Assembly (NCBI GenBank): GCA_937915825.1 | Contig: CALGGT010000043.1 | Coordinates: 1-56,673 of the forward strand | Origin: an uncultured Eubacterium sp. | GTDB taxonomy: Bacteria > Bacillota > Clostridia > Lachnospirales > Lachnospiraceae | DNA length: 56,673 bases | Reading direction: 5' to 3' | Shown here: piece after piece, positions 25,176-32,572 of the stretch | Position numbering within the stretch: the stretch's first letter is position 1 | How the letters are laid out: every line of letters starts with the position of its first letter | Position numbers and translations under genes: made by a program | Notes under the pieces: model-generated | Seen by the model: only the letters and a program-made list of their open reading frames with translations | Databases searched by the model: none | Told to the model about the DNA's origin: nothing

Positions 25176-25290
25176 TTTCACTTTTCTTTTCCTTATCCTA
25201 ATCAAAGCAGTTTCCCTTCTCTTTTCCTTATCCTAATCAAAGCACTTTCCCTTCTCTTTTCCTTATCCTAATCAAAGCACTTCCCTTCTC
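25176..25290. repeat. Tandem repeat of a 35-bp unit, about three copies
   Basis: CCTTATCCTAATCAAAGCA recurs exactly at 25191, 25226 and 25261, within a 35-bp pyrimidine-rich unit (TTTCCCTTCTCTTTT). It lies between the divergent promoters of the copper ATPase and the small membrane protein. Confidence 0.85.
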
Positions 25291-25298
25291 TTCCTTCA

Positions 25299-25326
25299 TT
25301 GACATTCCCACGGTTTTTGATATAAT
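25299..25326 (+). promoter_or_regulatory. Promoter of the repeat-rich leader and small membrane protein
   Basis: TTGACA (25299-25304), a 16-bp spacer and TATAAT (25321-25326). Both hexamers are consensus. Confidence 0.75.
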
Positions 25327-25558
25327 GATGTCAAGGTCTGAAGATAAAGCAGTGCTTGTGCTTGCACAAATGCACGGTTTTATCTGAGGACCGCTAAAAC
25401 ATGAGCAAGTAGCCATTTACGCAGTAAATGCGCGGATTGCGAATGTTTTTAGCACGACGTGAATTGCGCAGCAATAAAGTCGTGCGTTGACATCATGGGC
25501 AGATAAATTCAAGGTCTGAAGATAAAACAGTGCTTGCGCTTGCACAAATGCACGGTTT
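25325..25558 (+). repeat. Hairpin-rich block flanked by 50-bp direct repeats
   Basis: Two 50-bp direct repeats (25331-25380 and 25509-25558) differ at two positions. In RNA the first folds as a stem with GTGC/GCAC and a perfect TTGTGC-TT-GCACAA tip, closed by GATAAA/TTTATC. Between them are the stems GCTAAAACAT/ATGTTTTTAGC, ATTTAC/GTAAAT and GCACGAC/GTCGTGC. An inverted pair ATGATGTCAA (25325) and TTGACATCAT (25487) brackets the first repeat and the hairpins. The block starts at the expected transcription start of the promoter just upstream. It could be a structured leader, a small RNA, or an inserted repeat element. Confidence 0.75.
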
Positions 25559-25593
25559 GGCGATACCACGCAACAACACACAAGGAGGCGGAC

Positions 25594-25779
25594 ATGGATA
25601 AGCAAACGATCACCAATCGCATTCGAGAAATCATTAATGCAGAGCAGGATTACGACCGGGAAAAAAAGGCCAGTATGCAGGGTCGGATTGACCGCGCCGA
25701 TAAGATCTACCAGGTGGTACTCCTGGTATTCGGATTAGGCTTTTGGGTTGTTATGATCCTGAAGATGTTTTTACACTAA
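25594..25779 (+). CDS. 61-residue single-pass membrane protein, unknown function
   Basis: Starts at ATG 25594 with a strong AAGGAGG, so translation is well supported; the longer frame upstream runs through the repeat block. Residues 1-37 are charged and helical (MDKQTITNRIREIINAEQDY, DREKKASMQGRIDRADK), and residues 38-58 are one transmembrane helix (IYQVVLLVFGLGFWVVMILK). I recognise no family. The layout (long structured leader, tiny membrane protein) resembles small stress or toxin-like peptides, but nothing here shows toxicity. Confidence 0.65.
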   Translation: MDKQTITNRIREIINAEQDYDREKKASMQGRIDRADKIYQVVLLVFGLGFWVVMILKMFLH

Positions 25780-25804
25780 GGATCCGGCAGGAGACGTTAT
25801 AATT

Positions 25805-26026
25805 GTTACGATCCAACGCTCCCTGTCCTCATTCTCGGGGCTCGCTATGCGCTCTTGGTCGTGAACAGCCAGCTGACACGACGCTTCCAGTGCAAGGCTC
25901 TATTGCCGCATTTCCGGCTGCCCCAATCATGCAGGGACAGGTTGCTGATTCGTCGGTCTGGCATGGCATCGCTTTTGAAAGCAAACTTTCCAGCGATGCC
26001 ATGCCAGACCGACGGTGAATCGTAAC
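25805..26026. mobile_element. Full-length dispersed repeat element (copy 3) with long hairpin
   Basis: A 222-bp block from GTTACGATCCAACGC to GACGGTGAATCGTAAC. The family core lies at 25838-25884, 36 bp from the terminal ACG, the same spacing as in copies 1 and 2. The other half holds a perfect 22-bp inverted repeat (25951-25972 with 25993-26014), whose 20-nt loop itself contains GAAAG/CTTTC, so a stem of nearly 30 pairs is possible. No protein is encoded. It lies between the small membrane protein and the rpsF promoter. Confidence 0.78.
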
Positions 26027-26056
26027 GAGAGAGGGCAAATATTTTTCAAAAATTTC

Positions 26057-26085
26057 TTGCATTCTTTTTTTAATCATGTTACAAT
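26057..26085 (+). promoter_or_regulatory. rpsF-ssb-rpsR promoter
   Basis: TTGCAT (26057-26062), a 17-bp spacer and TACAAT (26080-26085). Confidence 0.75.
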
Positions 26086-26089
26086 TAAA

Positions 26090-26165
26090 GTCCGTGATAT
26101 GAATCATGATTCCTTGTTCTCGGTCTGAACTTCGGTTCGGATGAAGAGAGCCAGAGACCAAAAGG
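26090..26165 (+). ncRNA. Possible S6:S18 autoregulatory leader
   Basis: The 5' UTR holds a GGTCT/AGACC stem enclosing GAACTTCGGTTC (a UUCG-capped hairpin) with CGG/CCG elements, directly before the rpsF RBS. Many bacteria have an S6:S18-binding structure here with a bulged CCG. I see a plausible stem but cannot confirm the motif. Confidence 0.35.
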
Positions 26166-26179
26166 AGGTGCAAGCAACG

Positions 26180-26467
26180 ATGAATAAGTACGAATTGGCT
26201 TTAGTTGTTAGTGCAAAAGTAGACGACGAAGTAAGAAACGCTACTGTAGAGAAAGCAAAAGCTTATATCACAAACTTCGGCGGAACCATCACCAATGTGG
26301 ATGACTGGGGCAAAAAACGTTTAGCCTATGAAATCCAAAAGATGACCGAAGGCTATTATTACTTCATTCAGTTCGACGCAGAGTCTGAGACTCCCGGCGA
26401 GTTGGAGCAAAGTTTACGAATTCTTGACAACGTGCTTCGTTACTTATGCGTAAAACAAGAGGCATAA
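26180..26467 (+). CDS. rpsF: Ribosomal protein bS6
   Basis: 95 residues from ATG 26180 (MNKYELALVVSAKVDDEVRN) with AAAGGAGG 11 bases upstream. It shows DWGKKRLAYEIQKMTEGYYY and ends LRYLCVKQEA. It binds S18 and 16S rRNA in the 30S platform. First gene of rpsF-ssb-rpsR. Confidence 0.97.
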   Translation: MNKYELALVVSAKVDDEVRNATVEKAKAYITNFGGTITNVDDWGKKRLAYEIQKMTEGYYYFIQFDAESETPGELEQSLRILDNVLRYLCVKQEA

Positions 26468-26484
26468 GAAGGAGGTAACTTTGA

Positions 26485-26943
26485 ATGAATAAAGTAATCT
26501 TAATGGGAAACTTAACACGTGATCCCGAAATTCGTTATTCCAGAAATGATAATTCGTTGGTAATTGCGAGATTTAGTATTGCGGTAAACCGCCGGTTTGC
26601 CCGCCAGGGAGAAACCGATGTGGATTTCTTCAACTGTACGGCATTCGGAAAACAGGCAGAGTTTGTAGAAAAATATTTCAAACAAGGCTCTCGCATGCTT
26701 CTGACCGGTAGGATCCAAAACGACAATTATACCAACAACAGTGGAGAAAAAGTATATTCGGTTCAGATCATTACAGAAGAAATCGAATTTGCGGAGCGCA
26801 AATCTCACGCGGATAATCACGGATCCGCCGATGTATTTTCACAAGCTCCTCAGGAACCGGTAAAACCGAATGCTCCCACTGATGTGGATGAGGATTTCTT
26901 AAACATCCCCGATGGTGTAAAAGATAATTTACCCTTTAGCTAA
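26485..26943 (+). CDS. ssb: Single-stranded DNA-binding protein
   Basis: 152 residues: an N-terminal OB fold (MNKVILMGNLTRDPEIRYSR...FFNCTAFGKQAEFVEKYFKQGSR) to about residue 105, a flexible Pro/Asp-rich linker, and an acidic tail ending DNLPFS, close to the DDIPF tip that recruits replication and repair partners. RBS AAGGAGG. It lies 17 bp after rpsF and 41 bp before rpsR. Confidence 0.97.
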   Translation: MNKVILMGNLTRDPEIRYSRNDNSLVIARFSIAVNRRFARQGETDVDFFNCTAFGKQAEFVEKYFKQGSRMLLTGRIQNDNYTNNSGEKVYSVQIITEEIEFAERKSHADNHGSADVFSQAPQEPVKPNAPTDVDEDFLNIPDGVKDNLPFS

Positions 26944-26984
26944 AAAACGCCAACGAATCCAACGATCCAAAGGAGGATATTTCA

Positions 26985-27245
26985 ATGGCTTTTACAAAAG
27001 GAAACGGTGATTCTTCCAGAAGAAGAGGACCCCGTAGAAGAAAAAAAGTTTGTGCATTTTGCTATGACACAGAGGCAGATTTCATCGATTACAAAGATAC
27101 TGCAAAGCTTAGAAGATACGTATCTGAGCGCGGTAAGATTCTTCCCAGAAGAATCACCGGAACCTGTGCAAAACATCAGCGTTCTTTAACCAGTGCTATC
27201 AAGCGTGCTCGTCATATCGCATTAATGCCTTACACCGTAGATTGA
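26985..27245 (+). CDS. rpsR: Ribosomal protein bS18
   Basis: 86 residues: MAFTKGNGDSSRRRGPRRRK then KVCAFCYDTEADFIDYKDTA, with KILPRRITGTCAKHQRSLTSAIKRARHIAL typical of S18. The CAFC and C/H residues can bind zinc. RBS AAAGGAGG. A strong terminator follows. Confidence 0.97.
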   Translation: MAFTKGNGDSSRRRGPRRRKKVCAFCYDTEADFIDYKDTAKLRRYVSERGKILPRRITGTCAKHQRSLTSAIKRARHIALMPYTVD

Positions 27246-27302
27246 TCCCATCACCGGATGAATGAAATCGGTAGATGAACGGAAACGGTAGATGAATATA
27301 CA

Positions 27303-27340
27303 GTCGATTGATCCTGTCATAAGGATCAATCGACTTTTTT
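27303..27340 (+). terminator. Terminator after rpsR
   Basis: GTCGATTGATCCT, loop and AGGATCAATCGAC give a 13-bp perfect stem followed by TTTTTT. Confidence 0.95.
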
Positions 27341-27364
27341 CTTTTCTTTTCAGGAAATCTGTGG

Positions 27365-27370
27365 TATAAT
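27365..27370 (+). promoter_or_regulatory. Probable -10 box of gdpP-rplI-dnaB
   Basis: TATAAT lies 33 bp before the gdpP start, right after the rpsR terminator. The -35 region is only a weak TTTTCT (27342-27347). Confidence 0.5.
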
Positions 27371-27402
27371 ATATTGGGTATTTTGCGAAGGAGGTGAGGC
27401 GT

Positions 27403-29451
27403 ATGAATCAAGGAAAGATCAAAGGAACATTACGTGCCTATTTACTATGGCCCTTACTCTTATCCGCCCTGTTTTTGATCGCCAACGTGACGGTTTATTT
27501 TTTCAACGTCCGGGCCGGTCTGATCGTTAGCGGATTTTTTGCCGCGTACCTGATCGGCATCCTCGTAGTATTTTTCGTTCTGCGTAACCGTCTGCTTCAG
27601 GATCTGTTAGGCTATGCCATTGACTACAATCAAACCATGAAGGGACTCTGTTCTCAATTCCAGGAACCCTTGCTGATCACAGACGTTAACGGCAATTGCC
27701 TATGGTATAATCAGTTATTCCAGACCAAGTTTTTGGACAACAAGAAGGCGACGGCGCCTGTGGATTCCTATATTCCGGAATTAACCAATAATACGTATCC
27801 GGAGAAAATGGATAAGAATTCCGATGTTCATTTTGTTAAGGATGAAATTTATTACAATACAACCATTAAGAAGGTGCATATTAACCAGATTTCCGGTTCT
27901 GCTACCGCCTCTTCCACTCTTGGCATTGGAGAATATTTCTATCTATTTCTCTTCTCCGATGAAACCGAGATCGTTCATTACATCAGGGAGAATCAGGAAG
28001 AGCGCCTGGATATGGGATTTTTATACATTGATAACTACGATGAATCCCTGGATCCCTTAGATGAGGTTCGCCGGTCTCTTCTCGCCGCATTGATCGATCG
28101 GAAGATCAACAAATACATGTCCAAGCACGACGCGATTTCTAAGAAGCTGGAAAAAGACAAATACATCGTGTTCTTCCGCCATAAATATTTAAAACAAATG
28201 CAAGCGGATAAATTCTCCATCGTTGATGAGATCCGAAACATTGAGGTAAATGAAGGCAGTTCCATTACCATTAGTTTGGGAATTGCCGTATTAAATGATA
28301 TCTATTTAAAGAAACAGGAATACGCCCGAAGCGCCATTGATATCGCGTTGGCCCGCGGGGGAGATCAGGTGGTTGTCAAGACCAAGGATAATCTTCTCTA
28401 TTATGGCGGTAAGCGGATGCAGCAAGAGAAGAACACCCGGGTGAAAGCCCGTGTCAAGGCTCATGCTCTTCGAGAATCCATCTTGGCGGCCGATCAGGTT
28501 CTGATCATGGGACATCATCTACCGGATGTGGATGCCGTAGGAAGTGCCGTGGGCATTTACCGGATTGCTAAATCCCTGGAAAAACCGGCCCACATTATTG
28601 TTAATAACGTAACTTCTTCCCTGCGCCCGGCGATTCAGACCTTCACGGATAACGCCAATTATGAAGAGGATATGTTTATAAAAGGGGATCGGGCGAATGA
28701 GATTATGACCTCCGATACCCTGTTGGTAATCGTGGATGTAAACCGTCCTTCCTATACCGACGAACCTTCCCTGGTTACCAATGCGAAACATCTGGTGGTA
28801 CTGGATCACCACCGTCAAGGGGCCGAAACATTCGTGAATCCTACCCTCTCCTATGTAGAACCCTTTGCTTCTTCCGCTTGCGAGATGGTAGCGGAAATCC
28901 TGCAATACGTAGGGGACGAAGTTAAGATTACCGCTGCTGAGGCAGACATTCTGTATTCCGGTATCATGCTGGATACCAACAATTTTATGAACAAACCCGG
29001 CGTCCGTACCTTTGAAGCGGTTGCGTTTCTTCGCAGGAAGGGTGCCGATATTATGCGAATCCGTAAAATGTTCCGCTCCGATATCTCCGAATATAAGGTA
29101 CGGGCAGCTGCCATTCAGAATACGGAAATCTTCATGGATCACTATGCCATTTCCATTTGCAAGGGAGAAGAATTGGAATCCCCTACGATCGTGGCTTCCA
29201 AAATCGCGAATGAGCTCCTGGATGTGATTAACGTAAAGGCATCTTTTGTCCTGACGGAATTTAATGGCAAAGTATTTATCAGTGCCCGTTCCATTGACGA
29301 GGTGAATGTACAGCTGATCATGGAACGTTTGGGAGGTGGCGGTCATTTAAATTCTGCCGGAACACAGATTGATGGAATCACCTTACAAGACGCAGCCGGA
29401 CGTGTACGCAACACTCTACAACTAATGAAAGAAGCAGGTGACTTAGAATGA
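27403..29451 (+). CDS. gdpP: Cyclic-di-AMP phosphodiesterase GdpP
   Basis: 682 residues from ATG 27403 (RBS AAGGAGG). Two N-terminal transmembrane helices (residues about 12-60) are followed by a PAS-like sensor, a degenerate GGDEF domain (to about 320) and a DHH/DHHA1 phosphoesterase. Catalytic motifs are MGHHLPDVDAVGSA near 368, VIVDVN near 445, LDHHRQG near 467, DTNNF near 526, and GGGGHLNSAG near 645 in DHHA1. It hydrolyses c-di-AMP to pApA, linking wall, potassium and osmotic control. The gdpP-rplI-dnaB order is standard in Firmicutes; its stop overlaps the rplI start (ATGA). Confidence 0.94.
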   Translation: MNQGKIKGTLRAYLLWPLLLSALFLIANVTVYFFNVRAGLIVSGFFAAYLIGILVVFFVLRNRLLQDLLGYAIDYNQTMKGLCSQFQEPLLITDVNGNCLWYNQLFQTKFLDNKKATAPVDSYIPELTNNTYPEKMDKNSDVHFVKDEIYYNTTIKKVHINQISGSATASSTLGIGEYFYLFLFSDETEIVHYIRENQEERLDMGFLYIDNYDESLDPLDEVRRSLLAALIDRKINKYMSKHDAISKKLEKDKYIVFFRHKYLKQMQADKFSIVDEIRNIEVNEGSSITISLGIAVLNDIYLKKQEYARSAIDIALARGGDQVVVKTKDNLLYYGGKRMQQEKNTRVKARVKAHALRESILAADQVLIMGHHLPDVDAVGSAVGIYRIAKSLEKPAHIIVNNVTSSLRPAIQTFTDNANYEEDMFIKGDRANEIMTSDTLLVIVDVNRPSYTDEPSLVTNAKHLVVLDHHRQGAETFVNPTLSYVEPFASSACEMVAEILQYVGDEVKITAAEADILYSGIMLDTNNFMNKPGVRTFEAVAFLRRKGADIMRIRKMFRSDISEYKVRAAAIQNTEIFMDHYAISICKGEELESPTIVASKIANELLDVINVKASFVLTEFNGKVFISARSIDEVNVQLIMERLGGGGHLNSAGTQIDGITLQDAAGRVRNTLQLMKEAGDLE

Positions 29452-29897
29452 AAGTAATTCTCTTAGAAGACGTTAAATCCCTTGGTAAGAAGGGGGAAAT
29501 CGTAAATGTAAATGACGGCTATGCCAGAAACTGTATTTTAAAGAAGAATTTAGGATTGGAAGCAACCAATAAAAATCTGAACGATTTAAAGCTTCGTAAG
29601 AAAAATGACGATAAGATCGCCGCTCAAAATCTTCAGGATGCCAAGGATTTAGCCGACAAGATCAAAGACTTAACCGTGGAGATCTCTATGAAAACAGGGA
29701 AAGATGGGCGTTCCTTCGGCTCGGTTTCCACCAAGGAAATCTCCCAATTGGCCAAAGAGCAATTCGGTCTGGATCTGGATAAGAAAAAAATGCAATTAAA
29801 AGAACCGATCAAGGCCTTGGGAACTTACCACGTTCCCATTAAACTTCACCCCAGTGTTACAGGGGAACTTACCGTACATGTGCGAGAAAAGGAGTAA
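29448..29897 (+). CDS. rplI: Ribosomal protein bL9
   Basis: 149 residues: MKVILLEDVKSLGKKGEIVN and VNDGYARNCILKKNLGLEAT form the N-terminal rRNA-binding domain with its signature; a long helix links to the C-terminal domain (SFGSVSTKEISQLA). Overlaps gdpP by 4 bp and precedes dnaB by 3 bp. Confidence 0.97.
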   Translation: MKVILLEDVKSLGKKGEIVNVNDGYARNCILKKNLGLEATNKNLNDLKLRKKNDDKIAAQNLQDAKDLADKIKDLTVEISMKTGKDGRSFGSVSTKEISQLAKEQFGLDLDKKKMQLKEPIKALGTYHVPIKLHPSVTGELTVHVREKE

Positions 29898-29900
29898 CTC

Positions 29901-31250
29901 ATGGAGGAAGGAATTCGTCGAACTCTCCCCAATGATATGGAGGCGGAGCGTTCGGTTATCGGCGCGATTCTCATGGATGCCGATACCGTGGAATATGCCA
30001 TTGACCATTTACAGGCATCTGACTTCTACCACCCGGCATACCGTCAGATTTTTTCAGCCATGGTGGCCCTGAATCAGGAAATGTCGCCCATCGATATCAT
30101 TACCGTCCAAAACAAATTACGGGAAATGGATACACCGGAAGATCTGATCTCTTATCAATTCCTATCGGATATTTTCTCTTCGGTTATCACGTCTGCGAAT
30201 ATCAAACATCACATCCGCATTGTAAAAGATAAGTCCTTATTACGTAGTCTGATCCGCACCACGGAACAGGTGACCAACGAGTGCTATGAAGCCGCCGACA
30301 CCACGCAGGCGATTTTTGCTCATGCGGAAAAAAATATCTTTGACGCCCTGCAAGACCAGGGCAGCAGTGATTTTACTTCCATTACCGACCTATCTTTGGA
30401 AGCCTTAAAAGAAATTCAGAAAACGGCGGAAAATCCGGGAAAACTCACCGGTCTTTCCACTGGTTTTATTGACTTAAACGGGATGACTGGCGGACTTCAG
30501 CCCTCCAACCTGGTATTGATCGCCGCCCGCCCTTCCATGGGAAAAACCGCATTGGCGCTAAATATCGCGGACGCGGTTTCCGTGCGCGGGAATCATACAA
30601 CCGCTATTTTCAGCCTGGAGATGGCCGCCTCTGAGGTAGTAAAAAGAATGATCTCCACCAACGCGAAGGTGGATGCCGTCTCCATCCGCGACGGGAATTT
30701 ACAGCAAAAACAATGGGAAGACCTAACAGACAGTGTGATTCAGATCGGTGATTCTTCCCTTTTTATTGACGATACCGCCGGAATCAGCATTTCCAAAATG
30801 CGTTCCAAATGTCGAAAGCTGAAATTGGAAAAAGGGCTGGATCTGATCATCATCGATTACCTGCAGCTCATGAGTTCCGATGAAAAACGAGTGGAATCAA
30901 GGCAGAATGAGATCAGTAATATTTCCCGTTCCTTAAAAGCCTTAGCCCGGGAAATGAATTGTCCGGTCATTGCCCTCTCTCAGCTTAGTCGATCCGTTGA
31001 GACCAGGAAGGGAGACAATCACAGACCGATCCTTTCTGACCTCCGTGAGTCCGGTGCCATCGAACAGGATGCCGATGTCGTTATGATGATCTACCGCGAC
31101 GATTATTATAACAAAGATTCGGAAGAAAAAGGCATTGCCGAGATCATTATCGCCAAGCAGCGTAACGGCCCGGTGGGCACCGTCAAACTAAAATGGGAGC
31201 CCAGACATACCCGCTTTTATAATTTAGAAAAAAAAGAATATCATCCGTAA
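29901..31250 (+). CDS. dnaB: Replicative DNA helicase DnaB
   Basis: 449 residues. The N-terminal collar domain begins RRTLPNDMEAERSVIGAILM. The RecA-like motor has Walker A ARPSMGKTALALNIA near residue 208, Walker B LIIIDYLQLM near 312, and the DnaB H3/H4 motifs ISRSLKALAREMNCPVIALSQLSR and SDLRESGAIEQDADVV. The hexamer unwinds DNA 5'-3' at the fork; it is named DnaC in Bacillus. RBS AAAGGAG. There is no clear terminator; a TTGACA-N17-TATTTA pair at 31253-31281 may be an additional weak promoter. Confidence 0.96.
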   Translation: MEEGIRRTLPNDMEAERSVIGAILMDADTVEYAIDHLQASDFYHPAYRQIFSAMVALNQEMSPIDIITVQNKLREMDTPEDLISYQFLSDIFSSVITSANIKHHIRIVKDKSLLRSLIRTTEQVTNECYEAADTTQAIFAHAEKNIFDALQDQGSSDFTSITDLSLEALKEIQKTAENPGKLTGLSTGFIDLNGMTGGLQPSNLVLIAARPSMGKTALALNIADAVSVRGNHTTAIFSLEMAASEVVKRMISTNAKVDAVSIRDGNLQQKQWEDLTDSVIQIGDSSLFIDDTAGISISKMRSKCRKLKLEKGLDLIIIDYLQLMSSDEKRVESRQNEISNISRSLKALAREMNCPVIALSQLSRSVETRKGDNHRPILSDLRESGAIEQDADVVMMIYRDDYYNKDSEEKGIAEIIIAKQRNGPVGTVKLKWEPRHTRFYNLEKKEYHP

Positions 31251-31374
31251 TTTTGACACATTTTTTCGTTATATTTATTTAAGAAATAAGGAAGGCATAT
31301 CACAATCCCCTAAAAATCGCAATTTATCGTACTTTAACAGATTCTGAAAGTTTCATATTTTCCTAATTTGTTGC

Positions 31375-31403
31375 TTGCTTTTTTTTGGTGAAAATGATAT
31401 AAT
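31375..31403 (+). promoter_or_regulatory. Promoter of the small secreted Big_2-like protein
   Basis: TTGCTT (31375-31380), a 17-bp spacer and a perfect TATAAT (31398-31403), about 75 bp before the start codon. Confidence 0.75.
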
Positions 31404-31478
31404 GTTCCTACAGTGTTGCTTTTCGCATTGTTAATATTTACCAATGCGAACATAAAAAATAAAGGAGGAAGAATTTTT

Positions 31479-32417
31479 ATGTTCTCACAAGTATGTAAGA
31501 AAATCATGGCGACGACTCTTGCGGTTGCTATGGTTGCATCTGCTGCAAGTGTCATTAGCACTGCAGACACTGCTTCTGCTGCAAAAGCAAAGTTAAGCAA
31601 GACAAAAGTAACTATCAGTATGGGCGAAGGCATGAAATTAAAAGCCAGCGCAAAAGCGAAATGGTCCACCAGTGACAAACTTGTTGTTTCCATCAACAAG
31701 AAAAAAGGTAAGTCCGTTAAGATCAAAGGAATCAAAAAAGGTTCTGCTACGATTACCGCAAAGATCGGTTCTGAGACCAAAACTTGTAAAGTAACCGTAG
31801 GCAGCGCTAAGTCCGGTAAGGTCATTTATGATCTTGCTAAGGAGACCGGATCTAACTCTGAAACCGGTGAATCCTATGCACCTCCTGTTAAATGTCCTTA
31901 CAGCGAATTCAAATACAGCTCTTTCCGTATTTGGTTATGTCAGGCTTCTTTGTATGATCCTGCTAACTCCGATGTAACGGATTATCGTGGAGTTAAATTG
32001 AATTTCATGGTGAAATTAAAGAACAGCGGTAAACATGACTTGGCTGAGTTAGGCTTCTGCTTGAACTACACCAAGGGTGGTACAGACGGTTCTTATCCTT
32101 TCGTTTATCATGTCATTGATAAGAAACTTCGTGCTAAGATTGCTAAGAAAGCAAATAAAAAATGGAGCTTGGCTACGGTTAAGAAAGATAAGCAGCATAG
32201 ACATTGTACCGTTAAAGCTGGTACCGTTAAGAAAGGTAAGACTTACACATTTAAGTTCTCTTACACCATTCCCAGCGATGCTATGAACGGTGACAAGGAT
32301 CCTGATACAGGAATCAACTATCCGATCATGTTCTATATCCCGAACTTGAAGGATAACTGTCCTTATACTACTGGTGATGAAATTACAGTTCAAAAATGTA
32401 AGATCTCTGTAGCATAA
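31479..32417 (+). CDS. Secreted protein with Ig-like (Big_2) domain, unknown function
   Basis: 312 residues from ATG 31479 with AAAGGAGG; an in-frame upstream ATG lacks an RBS. Signal peptide MFSQVCKKIMATTLAVAMVA cleaved after the Ala-rich stretch near residue 36. Residues 38-112 look like a bacterial Ig-like group 2 fold (KATWS-like AKWSTSDKLVVSINKKKGKS and IKGIKKGSATITAKIG). Residues 125-312 are a beta-rich domain with four Cys that I do not recognise (KYSSFRIWLCQASLYD, LAELGFCLNYTKGG). It is Lys-rich like the other two secreted proteins here. Its high-expression-type codons and clean promoter and terminator suggest a well-expressed exoprotein. Confidence 0.8.
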   Translation: MFSQVCKKIMATTLAVAMVASAASVISTADTASAAKAKLSKTKVTISMGEGMKLKASAKAKWSTSDKLVVSINKKKGKSVKIKGIKKGSATITAKIGSETKTCKVTVGSAKSGKVIYDLAKETGSNSETGESYAPPVKCPYSEFKYSSFRIWLCQASLYDPANSDVTDYRGVKLNFMVKLKNSGKHDLAELGFCLNYTKGGTDGSYPFVYHVIDKKLRAKIAKKANKKWSLATVKKDKQHRHCTVKAGTVKKGKTYTFKFSYTIPSDAMNGDKDPDTGINYPIMFYIPNLKDNCPYTTGDEITVQKCKISVA

Positions 32418-32442
32418 TCAAAAAGGATTTAGAAAGAAATTT

Positions 32443-32480
32443 AAAAGGATGTCCTTTCTATAGAAAGGGCATCCTTTTTG
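32443..32480 (+). terminator. Terminator of the secreted Big_2-like gene
   Basis: AAAAGGATGTCCTTTC, loop TATA and GAAAGGGCATCCTTTT form a 16-bp stem with one mismatch, with T-run TTTTTG. Confidence 0.92.
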
Positions 32481-32488
32481 ATGATAAT

Positions 32489-32570
32489 GTTGCAATTCAC
32501 AACCTGCATGATGTTGCGATTTACAGCCAGCATGGCGCAACCGCACCGGTTGACCGCTGTTGGCTGCATT
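32489..32570. mobile_element. Partial dispersed repeat element (copy 4)
   Basis: GTTGCAATTCACAACC (32489) and GTTGCGATTTACAGCC (32513-32528) are diverged terminal motifs. The second continues with AGCATGG exactly as in copy 1 (10891). A GC-rich palindrome follows (AACCGcaCCGGTT; CAGCCA...TGGCTG). The core is absent. It lies between the terminator of the secreted protein and the dnaJ stop and may also end the dnaJ transcript. Confidence 0.6.
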
Positions 32571-32572
32571 TT

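Noticed and set aside
25176..25290. CRISPR-like repeats
   Set aside because: The 35-bp units are contiguous with no unique spacers, there are only three, and no cas gene is present.
25803..26173. Small ORFs on both strands inside the 25.8-kb repeat element
   Set aside because: They span the inverted repeats and core, lack ribosome binding sites, and are not preserved in the other copies.
28519..29346. 275-residue - strand ORF
   Set aside because: Shadow of gdpP, which has clear catalytic motifs in the same bases; no RBS and no recognisable protein features.
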